Source: Chara braunii (Eukaryota; Streptophyta; Charophyceae; Charales; Characeae). From it: 44,998 nt of DNA. The notes beneath the pieces were generated by a model. The model was not told where the DNA came from, did not search any database, and worked only from the letters and a program-made list of their open reading frames with translations. The stretch is from positions 107,047 to 152,044 of the forward strand of contig BFEA01000293.1 of assembly GCA_003427395.1 (NCBI GenBank), given 5' to 3'. The position numbers and the translations under genes are program-made. Below are positions 1 to 10,560 of the stretch, one piece after another; position 1 is the first letter of the stretch; each line of letters begins with the position of its first letter.

Positions 1-1790
1 AGTATACATATAGATATATAGATATGGCGATGAGGCAAGCTTCTTAGAGCCTCGCTTCTCTCGATCGCCTAGTATACATATAGATATATAGATATGGTGA
101 TGAGGCAGACTTCTTAGAGCCTCGCTTCTCTCGATCGCCTAATATATATAGATACAGAGTTGCCAGGCTGAACGTACGGAGACCTCTAAGCTGACCCCCG
201 AACGTTCGGGCGTTCGGGTCCCCGTACGGGGCCCGAATTCGAAGGGGTTCGGACCCCGCAAAAAAATAGTTTGGTACCTAAAAATTATTATTTTTTTCTG
301 ATTTGTTTTTTGTGAGTTCTCTATTACATAAACTACCTGTCTCTCAATTTTGAAGTTATTCTGTGAAGGCAAACAATAATAAAAAATCGGCAAAGATGGT
401 GGTGTCAAAACTTGGTTTTCCACTTACTAATTTGTTTTTTTTCTCTTTTCACTTTTTGTTTTCCCTTTATTTTGGGGCCTGAAAAAAATTATTATTTTTT
501 CAAACTTTATTTGTAGGTTCTTTACTATAAAAGATACATATGTATAACACTTCATGCCATTTGACAGAGCCAAAAAAAAAAAGAAAAATCGTCAAAGATG
601 GCGGTGTCAAAAACTTGCTCGCCCACACAATAATTTTATTCTCGTTTTATTTTTTTTATTTTATTAATATTATTTATTTTTTGTATTTAATTTTTATTTT
701 AAATTTGGTAAGGACTTTGGATATACTATCAGGGGAAATGTTGTTAAGTTTATTCTTCTGCATGACATATTTTGTTTTCAGAATTTTTGAAAACCTTTTC
801 TGTTTTTTATTTTTTGTTTTTTTTTTGGTTCCGCGTTTGTTCGAACGTCCGAACGCGTCGAGAGGGGGTCCCAAACGTTCGGGCATTCGGGTTCGGGTGT
901 TCGGCCGGTCATGAACGCCGGCAACCCTGTATAGATATATAACTATATGGCGATGTTGCAGGCTTCTTAGAGCTTCTCTTCTCTCGATCGCCTAGTATAC
1001 ATATAGATATATAAATATGGCTATGAGGCAGGCTTCTTAGAGCCTCGCTTCTCTCAATTGCCTAGTATATATAGATATAGATATATATGGCGATGAGGCA
1101 GGCTTCTTAAGGCCTCGCTTCTCTCGATCGCCTAGTATACATATAAATATATAGATATGGCGATGAGGCAGGCTTCTTAGAGCTTCGCTTGTCTCGATCG
1201 CCTAGTATATATAGATATATATATATATGGCGATGAGGCAGGCTTCTTAGAGCTTCGCTTGTCTCGATCGCCTAGTATATATATATATATATATATATGG
1301 CGATGAGGCAGGCTTCTTAGAGCTTCGCTTGTCTCGATCGCCTAGTATATATAGATATATATATATATATGGCGATGAGGCAGGCTTCTTAGAACCTCGC
1401 TTCTCTCGATCGCCTTGTATACGTATAGATATATAGATATGGCGATGAGGCAGGCTTCTTAGAGCCCCGCTTCTCTCGATCGCCTAGTATATATAAATAT
1501 ATATATATATTTATGGTGATGAGGCAGGCTTCTTAGAGCCTCGCTTCTCTCGATCGTCTAGTATACATATAGATACATAGATATGGCGATGAGGCAGGTT
1601 TCTTAGAGCCTCGCTTCTCTCGATCCCCTAGTATATATAGATATATATATATGGCGATAAGGCAGGCTTCTTAGAGACTCGCTTCTCTCGATTGCCTAGT
1701 ATACATATGGATATATATAGATATAGCGATGAGGCTGGCTTCTTAGAGACTCGCTTCTCTCGATCGCCTAGTATGCATATAAATATCGAC
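1..1790. repeat. Hairpin-forming minisatellite array, copy 1 (about 14 units)
   Basis: Tandem units of about 68-72 bp alternate a conserved GC-richer core of about 43 bp, starting GGCGATGAGGC and ending CTCGATCGCC, with an AT-rich spacer built from TATA/TAGA steps that varies in length. Inside each core GGCGAT pairs with ATCGCC at the other end and GAGGC pairs with GCCTC, so each unit can fold into a stem. A MITE (155-929) interrupts the array. No credible ORF is present. The same core recurs at 11,795-12,622. Confidence 0.93.
155..929. mobile_element. Non-autonomous hAT-like DNA transposon (MITE)
   Basis: The element is 775 bp. Its ends are CAGAGTTGCC (155-164) and, read inward from the other side, CAGGGTTGCC (920-929), a 9/10 terminal inverted repeat of the CAGNGTTGCC type known from hAT elements. 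It is flanked by an identical 8 bp duplication TATAGATA (147-154 and 930-937), the size expected for hAT. Subterminal zones at both ends are rich in CGAACGTTCGGG-type palindromes. The interior is AT-rich and holds a diverged direct duplication: the AAAGATGG(T/C)GGTGTC motif appears near 395 and 595. No transposase ORF is present, so it would need a partner in trans. Confidence 0.9.
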
Positions 1791-2319
1791 GCCCAGTCCC
1801 AGCCTTGAACCATCCGGAAGCCTTTAGGATCACGCAGGTGGGGCACACAGGCTTGCACCTTATATCCTAAATCCATCCGGCTGATCCTAAGCTGAGTTAG
1901 CCTGAATCCCCCTTGTACATAGATATGGTTAGTCATTAGGTTGAGGTTAGTTGAGGCAATCCATCATACCAGAAGGCTTTGTCACTCACAAGTTTGACAA
2001 CATTTTCATGATTCCCCCAACCCACTATCTCATGGTCAGGTGACCTATAGGCGAGGAAATGCCGTCAGAAGTACACCTCTCTCCCCGTCCATCACATCTA
2101 AAAAGAACATTCACGTAGCAAGACAACAACTCAACACTTCTTGTTCTCGCCACGTTTACCGACATCAGTTAAACATTCTCAACTAGATCATGCTCCCCTT
2201 TCCTTACTCAAGCATTATTGCTTGCCTTTCGGTCCTCGGGTTTAGCCCTGAAGAATCCCCGACTCAACGTACTTTCTTTGCTATGACAGTCCTAGATAGC
2301 CGCCTAAAAAGGTTATAGA

Positions 2320-2337
2320 TTTAGGGTTTAGGGTTTA
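2320..2337 (+). repeat. Interstitial plant-type telomere motif
   Basis: Two full TTTAGGG steps plus a partial one. The homologous site in the second block copy (13,775-13,799) has three steps, one mutated to CTTAGGG. TTTAGGG is the Arabidopsis-type telomere repeat, common in streptophytes and green algae. Confidence 0.7.
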
Positions 2338-2819
2338 TGTTGAAGTACACACACCTCACTGTTCCCTGCTTCCAGAGTTCCGCCTGAACTTCAGGCAGAG
2401 CTCCCGCAATCACCCTGTCACTGATCATGTATGATTTATGTAATCTGTCTTTCTTTGGATCTAACTTATAACACATCATCAGCGAAATATAATTGAAAGA
2501 ATAGGTGTCTTGTAGGACCAAAATAAAGAAAAAGATTGGGGAGGACAGAGGAGGCAAGCACCATCACAAGGAGATAGTATCATTTTCCTCTTTCGATTTC
2601 CCCCATACTTCCCCTTCATCTCTGCCCGTGTATGCCGTCGTAAATGATAACAATGGTAATTAGTAGAAGTAGCGGTAACAACAAGCAATTAATAATGATA
2701 GCATTTTAAAATAGAGAAAATAAAGCATAGCAATAATATAAGAGTAATAATAAATAATATCAATGACATTTATAACAGTAATGATAATAATAATAACAAT
2801 ACCATATCAATCTGATTAA

Positions 2820-3090
2820 GGAAAGAAGATGTCCTTCGTGGATGTCCTATTTGCCATAACCCTTCTTTCTTCGCTTCCTCTTCTCCTTCTCACGCTCACT
2901 CCTTCTCACGCTCACTCCTTCCTCTCTCTTTCATCCTATATATCTTATTCACTCACGCCAATCACGCCAAACGGTCCTAGGTCTTAAATGAGCTTGCCTT
3001 CTCGCCTGCCTGTCCACAAAGCCGCGCAGACGTACGTTTGCGGTCTTCTTCATTCTTGGCTATAAACCATTGGTGCCCCGACGTCGGGCC
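2820..3090 (+). mobile_element. Possible LTR 3' end with PBS-like site
   Basis: A CT-rich stretch and a TATA-like CTATATATCTTAT are followed by sequence ending in CA. After a one-base spacer comes TGGTGCCCCGACGTCGGGCC (3,071-3,090), which starts with TGG as retroelement primer-binding sites do. The second block copy (14,512-14,532) keeps the same architecture. The matching second LTR is not visible and the primer tRNA is not identified, so this is a weak call. Confidence 0.35.
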
Positions 3091-3107
3091 AAGACCCATG
3101 TCGCTCA

Positions 3108-3431
3108 ATGCTTGTGTGTGAATGCAACGACACTACAACGTTCTTAGTGGCCAGCGGCCCTTATCATCACGCTGACTCTCGCCACCCGTACCCATGGCGC
3201 AACAACCCACTTTCCTTGGTTCAACCGTGCGAAGTCCCTGTTACTTTTCAACCAGCTTGCATGCAGCAACGTCTGGAACTCACATTGGAAGATGTCGGGA
3301 TGAGGAACCCTAGTGAATATACAAGTCCGCCTTTACTTACAGCGGCACAAGGCCCGCTGCGCCTTAGGTATGGTTATAACAGTAATAACAATAATAATAA
3401 TAAAAATAATAAAATGTTAACAATACCATAG
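3108..3431 (+). pseudogene. Short ORF after the PBS-like site, unknown
   Basis: A 107-codon open frame begins with an ATG shortly downstream of the PBS-like junction and runs into an AAT-type microsatellite that supplies a poly-Asn tail. In the second block copy (about 14,550-14,857) the frame is broken by an indel near 14,625, but the stretch from QPAC to LRLRYGY remains recognisable. It has no domain I recognise. It could be a decayed gag leader or chance; I do not assign a function. Confidence 0.2.
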
Positions 3432-4499
3432 GTAGAGTGGTTGTCAGGTCTCGAAACTGTAGGTCTGTCACAAGTGTTAAGTATGTAGCTGGGTCATCGC
3501 TATAGGATTGCGGAAAGGCCAGGGTCTTAGTCACTATAGCCCTAAAACTTCAAGGTTGAGGCTACTACAGTCTCGGAGGGTCAAGGCTGTGGCTACCACA
3601 GCGTAGGAGGGCCAAGTCCTTAGTCTTTAGAAAAATCCGAAAGTAACCCTTCAACGCTATTCTCAGCAGATCAGAGATAAGTGAGCAATCAGTGAGGCTC
3701 AGGCTGCTCCTTCCCAATAGCAATTGTCGGTCGTCTGACAGATTCCAAAAGTTCCACACTGTTTACCTGTTGCTGCCTTAGTCTCTTTGGCTGTGGTTTG
3801 CTGTATCCGTCTGCAATTGTATCAGTTGACAGACTGTTGTAGAGTCTATAGGTAGCAAGGATTCGACCTGCAAATTTGTCAAATAGAAGTCTTATTGAGC
3901 TTTAGAAGCCATAGCTGTAGTCCTTCTAGAAGCCGGTCGGGTGGGCGAGTGGTGAACTCACTGCAGCGCGTTCATAGTATGATAGTAGCAGGACGGCAAT
4001 ACGTCCTTATTCAGTCGGTGGTATGACCTGGTTAGTGCCTGTCCGATCCATCAAGTACCTCATGAGACCGTGCAGGCCATCGCCGACTGAAGCAGCGATC
4101 GGTCATTCATTCATTTCCTGCGTGAGCCATGCGGACGAGTCGCCACAGCGACTTGTGCAAGGAGGTCTGCAGTAGCCTGAAGTCGAAGTGGGCGAGAGAG
4201 ACGAACTACAACCATAACGATAGGGTAGATGCAGCCATAGCTGCCATAGTCTGTAGTTAGAGGGAAGTGGGTGTGCGTGTGCTGTTGAGATTGTTCAGAG
4301 TGATGCTTGTGGGATATCCAGGGTGGTCCAGTGTGTGTGAACAGTGTGTTGTTGGGCGTTAAATCGCCATAGCCAGTTGAAAGTGAACTCTTGTCTGGAA
4401 GCCATATCTCTGAGTACTGAGTGGGCGTTTGTCGCCTGTTTGCTGCGCTGCTATCACATGCATGAAAGGTGTGAATGAGAGCGAGTCTGATTGCCACAA

Positions 4500-4510
4500 T
4501 TAATAATAAC

Positions 4511-4564
<54 letters not shown>

Positions 4565-4610
4565 TACAATAATAATAATAATAATAATAAAATGATAATA
4601 ATAATAACAA
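4500..4610. repeat. (AAT)n microsatellite
   Basis: Nearly uninterrupted AAT/TAA trinucleotide tract inside tandem unit A. Open frames crossing it (poly-Ile, Leu or Asn) are artefacts. Confidence 0.97.
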
Positions 4611-4932
4611 ACCAACAACAGACTTGTATCACGAGTTTCTCCAAATAAGATTACAGCAACGCTCGGACTTTTGACAATGCTGGAGCAGTCCCTTTGTCAG
4701 CACCGAAGAACCAGAGTTGATATCTTATTTGGCGCATCGACGCCCGGACTACATACGACCGACACTATCTAGCCTATACAATGACGCCGCTGATGTCATT
4801 AACTATTTCCCCGGTATGAGCCGATCTTAGCCCATGCCGCACGATTCCTGCACCAGGTATGTCTCGCGCTACACTCACAACCTCGATCCCCCCCCCCCCA
4901 CAGATGCCACGTGCACCCAAGATCATCACGCG

Positions 4933-4995
4933 TATAATAATAATAATAATAATAATTATAATAATTATAATAACAATAATAATAATAATAATAAT
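4933..4995. repeat. (ATA)n microsatellite
   Basis: Second AAT-type tract of unit A, preceded by a run of ten Cs at about 4,890-4,900. Confidence 0.96.
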
Positions 4996-5219
4996 CAAAG
5001 GGCCTTTACCTGATTCAACCCCTATTCGACAGACGCGGCATAGAGGGGTCACTCGCCCAAAGCCCAAACGTGAAAGCAACTCAAAGGTCAAGTTCTCTGG
5101 TCAAAGGGCACATCTAAACTAAGGAAAGAAGTCATCGCCAAAGGTCATGTTTAAACCCTGGACGAACAGTCACCATTTGGAAACCATATTTGTTCGCCAG
5201 GGGAGGTGCATGTCATGTC

Positions 5220-5366
5220 TGTTCAGTCTGTTTGTCTGTTGAATCTGTATGTCTGTCCAGTTTTGTCTGTCTGTTCAGCCTGTTTGTCTGTCGAATCTGT
5301 CTGTCTGTCCAATTTTGTTTGTCTGTTCAGGCTGTTTGTCTATTCTTTTTTTTTTTTTTTTTTTTT
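5220..5366. repeat. 52 bp TCTGT-rich tandem repeat and poly-T
   Basis: Two full units and a partial one of a 52 bp repeat beginning GTTCAG(T/C/G)CTGTTTGTCTGT, internally made of TCTGT steps. It runs into about 23 Ts at 5,344-5,366. Confidence 0.9.
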
Positions 5367-5562
5367 GTAGTAAGTCGCATTGTGGGACACCCAGGGTGAT
5401 CCGGTGTATGCAAACAGAGAGTTGCGTGGCGCCGAGTCATCGGAAGCGAACTCGTACCTGGGTTGTCATATCTCATAGTATTGAGTGGGCGCATGTCGCC
5501 AGTTTGTTGTGCTGCTGTTTATATACATGAAAGTGTGAATGAGACGAGTCTGATTTGCTCAA

Positions 5563-5581
5563 TAATAATAATAATAATAAC

Positions 5582-5643
<62 letters not shown>
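5563..5643. repeat. (AAT)n microsatellite
   Basis: About 27 trinucleotide steps with one CAA interruption. It is the counterpart of the 4,500 tract. Confidence 0.97.
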
Positions 5644-5644
<1 letters not shown>

Positions 5645-6018
5645 TGCAAGTGAAAATTAGTGATAGCGAAGTTCAGAAACCAAACAGCATCATACACATG
5701 AGACCAGACAGTCGTGATCTCAAACCAACAACAAAATTGCATCACAAGTTTCACCAAATAGAGCACAGCGAAAGCTCAGAATTGACAATGCTGAAATAGT
5801 CCCATCATTATCAACGGAGAACCAGAGTAGGTATCCTATCCGGCGCTCGTCGCCCAGACTACTAATGTCAGATCCCATGCATCCTAGTCTGCAATGCTGC
5901 TAATGACGTCAACAGCTACCTAATTACGAGCAGACTTCGGCCACTGTCGAATGTGTCAAACATTAGGTAGGTCTCTTGTATCACTCACAACTTCTATCCA
6001 CAGATGCCGCATGCGTCC

Positions 6019-6019
<1 letters not shown>

Positions 6020-6066
<47 letters not shown>
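6020..6066. repeat. (TAA)n microsatellite
   Basis: Uninterrupted TAA tract at the end of unit B. A shorter tract of the same kind is at 6,395-6,418. Confidence 0.97.
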
Positions 6067-6070
<4 letters not shown>

Positions 6071-7276
6071 TACAACGAAGAAAATTAAACAACAGCAAGA
6101 TGACATTTTCATATTACATCATCACTCTAAAAGTCAGATAGTCAGACTGCCCGGAGTGCAACATTGCACCAATAATACACCATCGGAGGTTCGTAATACC
6201 GAGAATCACTTGTCAAGGGGTGTATACTCCTCCCTTATCAACACAAGAGCCCTAGTCTCTTCACCTTTCCTACTCGGCATTCAACGCCTTGATTACAGAC
6301 GGTAGATTCCAGTTGCGTCGGCAGATGATCAATGATGACCCTTCTAGAATCAACAACATCGTTCCATATGGCCAGACCAGACTACAGATGGCTGTAATAA
6401 TAATAATAATAATAATAACAATGAGGTATTTGAGTGTGAATAATATACAGAAACCAAGTTGCGAATTCACACAGATGTCCCACTAGTCGTGTCCAAGCAA
6501 AGAGTACAAAGCACTGAGGAACCATCCTTATAGAGCAATATAACGAAGTAACGAGCCAATGTTCAAGCTTGTAGGTCATGCTTGCGTGAAGTACAAAGTC
6601 GCACCTCTTCGTCTGACGCCCATCGCCCCTACCTACTCTACCCAACTATCATCCCTACTGCTGCGTCCATGCATCAGGCTTACTTCAATTTTCTAAGACC
6701 GATGTACGTGACAACCAACACCATGGTCGACCTCTCTTCATACACCAGGTATGCATCTCTTCACCCTCAATCAGACCTTGATATCCCGTACTTGCCTCCT
6801 TCCATTGCTCTTGTCTCCTTTTCTCAGACCAGTTCACTAGCCCTTTTCACTAAATAAACAAANAAATAAATAACTAAATAAGTAAATGAATAGATAAATA
6901 AAAAAATAATCAAGAGAAAGATCTAAATGGATGTAGTGTTTACGTGCCACTTGTTGTGCCCGTCGCTTTCCTATCAAGCACAACTCGTAACGTCGCAGTG
7001 GGCAAACGGCCGATCGACTTATCGGTGCAGTTCGTAAAGTTGAGTGACTTCTTCCTCCTCACCTTCTGTCCTTCTTCCCCTTCTTCTCTCTTATGTATGG
7101 CAATCTCGTTTCTCCCTGCGCGCACCGTACCTGGTCGTAGTGTCAATCAAACTTCGACTTAAAAGGGAAAGTCGATCTATGCCTCTTCCCCCCGTTTTCT
7201 TTCTCTCTCGCTCTCTCTGTATGTGAGTGTTTGCTCGTTCTCTCTCTCTCCCCCTCAGTATGTGTGTGTTTGTCCG

Positions 7277-7278
<2 letters not shown>
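6067..7278. other. Unannotated stretch, no gene recognised
   Basis: Holds the short (AAT)n tract at 6,395-6,418 and a degenerate (AAAT)n tract at about 6,852-6,910. Longer open frames on either strand show no recognisable motif, and several overlap one another. Confidence 0.6.
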
Positions 7279-7328
<50 letters not shown>

Positions 7329-7553
7329 CTTGGTCGGATCATGAACGTCTCACACACACACATTCCATCGATAGGATGAGCAAAAACGGAATGAATCTTC
7401 CACTGAAACGTGGAAATATACACTGCCATTTTTGGATTCACTCATTCTATCGATCCTTGCAGTGTGCGTCGAGTCGTGGGTAGGAGACTTAGCTGTTGGC
7501 CAAGGTTGGGGACATATCTCTCGACCAAGGTTTGAGACTTATCGTCTTTTTTT

Positions 7554-7619
<66 letters not shown>

Positions 7620-7800
7620 GTCGAATCATGAACGTCTCACCCACACACATTTCATCGATAGGATGAGCAAAAACGGAATGAATCTTTCGCTGAAACGCGG
7701 AAATATACACTGCCACCTTTCGATTTGCTCATTTCTATCGTTCCAAGTAGCGCGCGGTGAGCAGCGGGTGAGAGGCTCAGCTGTTGGCCAAGGCTGAGGC
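7279..7800. repeat. Tandem duplication of about 285 bp with long (CT)n tracts
   Basis: Two adjacent units. Each starts with a long CT tract (7,279-7,324; 7,548-7,618) followed by about 200 bp beginning 'atcatgaacgtctcac' and including 'gataggatgagcaaaaacgg'. The units differ by scattered substitutions. Open frames here are Ser/Leu or Arg/Glu strings from the CT tract. Confidence 0.9.
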
Positions 7801-8432
7801 GTATCGTCTCCTCCTCTCATTCTCATACATGCATCATCACCCTCTCTTTCTCTCCCTCTTCGAACCCCTCCCTTTCTCCTCTCGGTCCCTCTCTTCTCCT
7901 CCTTCCCTTTCGCTCTCTCCCTCTCCTCTTCTCTTCGACTTTTGCGCTTCACACACTCACACACACACACCGTCGCATTTTGTAAAGGTGCAGACCAGAA
8001 CAAACACGGACCTCTCATACAAGGTACGAGATAGCGTAGCGGAAGACTTAGATACCAATGATCCGAAACAATCAATATTGCAATGCGGCCCCGACATACA
8101 TCATCATCGTTCTATGGAGTGAAGGGGCCCGGCGCTCGTACGGGAAGCATGCGCCAGCCTTGGCCATACACAAACGAAGAGGAGGGGTTAGTCGAAGAAG
8201 AGGGAAGGATGGGAATGCCGTCAATACCAAGTCTGGGATGGGGTCCCAAATAACCCCCATCCAACGTCTGAATCCCAATGTCGAGTCCGGATCCTAGTCG
8301 TCAAGTCTCGAGTCACAACACTCTTTCTCCCACTCGTAGTCCGCAGATGCTGAGAAGTCAAATGGGGAGAGGGTGAAGGAGAGATGAAGGACTTAGAAGA
8401 GGAAGAACAAGAACTCTCTCTCTCTCTCGCTT

Positions 8433-8484
<52 letters not shown>

Positions 8485-9060
8485 ACATGTAGTTTGTGTA
8501 CATACCCATATTTCAGCAGTAGATTCATTTGTTTTATTATTTATTTATTTATTTATTTTATTCATTCTCCAGCTAAGCCGCATAGTTGTAGACTCACCTG
8601 CCCTCTCTCTCTTCTTGCCTCTGTCCGAGTTGTCGTCGTCGTCGCACCGCTAAAGGTCGTCGTTTGCCGAAACCTTCGTCGTCGACGAGCTTTGCCGCCT
8701 AGTCTAGTAAGTATTTCTTCTTTCCTTCTTCCTTTGACTCCTTCTCCTCTTCCCCTCACTACAACATGTGACTTCTCCGCCTCTTCTCCTCTTTCTCCTC
8801 CTCTCTCCTCCTTCTCTCACTCTTCCTCCTTTCGCCTCCTCCTAGCTAGTTCCTTGCCTTACTGTTTGTTGCCGCCTTCCTCTCGCACTCGCGTTAGCAT
8901 TCGCATGCTGCTTGCGCGCTAGTGCCCACTGAGCGCTTACCCCGCCTTCGAGTGCGTTCTCTGCGAAAGAGTCACGCTTCGATGTTGCCCGTGTTCTCGC
9001 CCCCCCCCTTTTCGTTTTTCTTAGATGGCATCACCGCGCTCTCGCTCCCGTAGTGTCTGC
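7801..9060. other. Pyrimidine-rich region with CT, CA and TTTA microsatellites
   Basis: Strong CT bias at 7,805-7,950 and 8,590-8,900, (CT)n at 8,413-8,438, (CA)n at 8,440-8,480 and (TTTA)n at 8,535-8,560. A donor-like AGTAAGTAT occurs at 8,706, but no exon is recognisable. No gene called. Confidence 0.7.
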
Positions 9061-9424
9061 CCTCAGAGAGATCCGACCGGGCGCGATCATGAGGCTACCT
9101 ATCAGATGAATCTTGCCCCAGTATAGGGCGGGATTCATTTGGGCACCCTCGGGGCAGATAGGCCGTTGAGGAAAAGCAACGAGAGTAAGAAAAAGTCGAG
9201 AACAGGAAAAATAATAAATTTAAAATCTGATAAAGAAGAACTGAAATAACAGAATCTAACGAAACTCAATCTACAACTCCCCCTACCTTGCCAAGTGTTA
9301 GAGCCCACTTTACTCGGCCGTAGCCACCCTCGTCCCTAACCAACCTCGATATACCGAGGTCAAGGATTCGAGCCCCGACCAAACGTAACCAGGGTAAAAT
9401 GCAATTGAGCCCCTCGACAAAAAA
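9061..9424. other. Unannotated stretch with a B-box-like motif
   Basis: Around 9,345-9,380 the plus strand has a small hairpin (CCTCG...CGAGG) followed by GATTCGAGCCC, which resembles a Pol III B box. No convincing A box accompanies it. Nothing else is recognised. Confidence 0.35.
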
Positions 9425-9504
9425 GAGCTAGCTCAGGGGTCGGCAAGCTTCGATCCCTGCATCCCCTGCGTAGTAATCAGCGACTAAGCCTACTGAGCTA
9501 GCTC
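9425..9504 (-). other. tRNA-like module with A- and B-box motifs
   Basis: On the minus strand, TAGCTCAGTAGG fits the Pol III A-box pattern and GGGATCGAAGC fits the B box, spaced as in a tRNA gene. The ends (9,425-9,436 and 9,493-9,504) are a perfect 12 bp inverted repeat, GAGCTAGCTCAG. It is not a canonical tRNA gene: the arms do not fold cleanly. Related modules are at 16,275-16,335 and 37,641-37,728. Confidence 0.6.
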
Positions 9505-10230
9505 CCACTCCGAATAGAAGGGGAGCAACTTAGTATGTATACAGTAGTTGGACCCCTGTCCAACCAGTGGCCCGAGCCTGTGTCCAGATCTCGTGCGTGT
9601 GGGCATGCTTGCTGGTCTGCATGCCTGCCTGTGTGCATGTCGGCTTGAGTATGGGTGTGACCAGTAAGGGCACTTGGCAGACCAGTAGGCCCGAAGGGCC
9701 GGTACTTAGCCGTGGCCGCGACATTTAGGGTCGCGGTGGAAAAATGCTCAAATGGCGGGAGAAGAGGCTTGAGGTCGCGGAAATACTCAATTAGCCGGCG
9801 GCCGGTACCTCACCAAGTAGAGGTAGATGCGCCGGGTACTCGAGACCGAGCATAAGAAGACCACAGTTGACATTTTTATACACCCAATACAAGTAGACAG
9901 ACAGGTAGCATTCCCAAGTCTTAGTGTGCGCCGTAGATTTACCTGACACAGACTCTAACCTAATCAACCCCTCGGCCTCTTCTACCGACGGGGCATTACT
10001 ACCGATTGTAACCATTACAGCGCGCGCCATAACGACGTGCGCACATATTTTCGAAATTTTATCACCAATTCACCCAGGCCTCATTGGCCAAGGAATATGT
10101 TTCGAGTGTCACGCTAAAGCGTGCACGCACTTTCCACTCCTGCCGGGCTCCGTCATAGTAGCCGACGTCGTCACTGTGTCGAATGCAAAAGTATGGCCAA
10201 ATACCCTTGTAAGGGTATTTGGTCCTGTCA
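9425..10230 (-). mobile_element. Palindrome-headed family, copy a (left part)
   Basis: Read on the minus strand, the copy starts at 10,230 with TGACAGGACC. A palindrome with 12 bp arms follows at 10,197-10,222, centred on ATACCCTT/AAGGGTAT. About 720 bp in lies a tRNA-like module (9,425-9,504). The same order is seen at 15,738 and 37,051, which is the basis for calling a family. The left limit is uncertain, since sequence homologous to the other copies fades near 9,390. Confidence 0.6.
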
Positions 10231-10560
10231 CGCGCGTCGGTCCCACACCTAGACGCAAAGTAAATTTTTGTGTCGGACCTCACGGTCGTGTCACGAAGGA
10301 GTCTTTTGTTACCTTATCGAAACACCACTTCGACCGTGCGTAAGTGCTATATCTTTCGCGACTCCCTATGACAGGTTAGGGATCCCGTGAGGTACAACAT
10401 ACCTCCACATGCGGGAGCTGTCACCATCCCTTAGGTGGGCGCATCCCTGCTGAGCTACTGACCCACGTGCGAAGGTTTTTACATGCAATCGCAGAGGTAA
10501 GCCAGCCGAGGGCGTTTTCTCGATCGCCGTAGCATATGCATACGCGCGGTAAGACGCCTT
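10231..10560 (-). repeat. Segment homologous to 41,925-42,150
   Basis: The reverse complement shares with the plus strand at 41,925-42,150 the landmarks 'atgctacggcga', 'gccctcggctg', 'ttacctctgcgattgcat' / 'ctacctctgcgattgcat' and 'ggtgacagc'. At 42 kb the segment lies just inside the right end of the 5.24 kb insertion. Here it lies immediately upstream (minus strand) of the family start at 10,230. Confidence 0.8.

Larger units (their letters stand above)
1966..4280. repeat. 2.3 kb duplicated block, copy 1
   Basis: Collinear with 13,453-15,737 at high identity with small indels. Copy 1 carries 33 extra bases near 2,275-2,310 and a tandem doubling of CTCACGCTCACTCCTTCT near 2,890. Both copies follow the minisatellite. 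The block contains a telomere-like motif, an LTR-end/PBS-like junction at about 3,069 and a short (AAT)n-like tract near 3,380. Open frames here are short and not convincingly conserved. Confidence 0.93.
4290..5010. repeat. Diverged tandem duplication, unit A
   Basis: Unit A matches unit B (5,368-6,066), offset about 1.06-1.12 kb. Shared landmarks include the 'gggatatccagggtg...' start, 'tgaatgagagcgagtctgat', an (AAT)n tract, 'accaacaaca...ttg(t/c)atcac', and a second (AAT)n tract. No coding signal was recognised. Confidence 0.8.
5368..6066. repeat. Diverged tandem duplication, unit B
   Basis: Homologous to unit A at 4,290-5,010. Contains (AAT)n at 5,563-5,643 and (TAA)n at 6,020-6,066 at the corresponding positions. 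Sequence between the tracts has diverged more than the 2.3 kb block copies, so this duplication looks older. Confidence 0.8.

Noticed and set aside
2320-2337. Chromosome end
   Set aside because: Only two or three TTTAGGG steps within a duplicated block; interstitial.
4774-5766. Poly-Ile, poly-Leu and poly-Asn open frames
   Set aside because: Direct translation of (AAT)n tracts, open in several frames on both strands.
7044-8075. Ser/Leu-rich and Arg/Glu-rich frames
   Set aside because: Produced by CT/GA microsatellites and pyrimidine bias; no conserved motif.
9425-9504. Functional tRNA gene
   Set aside because: A and B boxes are present but no proper cloverleaf, and the ends are an inverted repeat unlike an acceptor stem.
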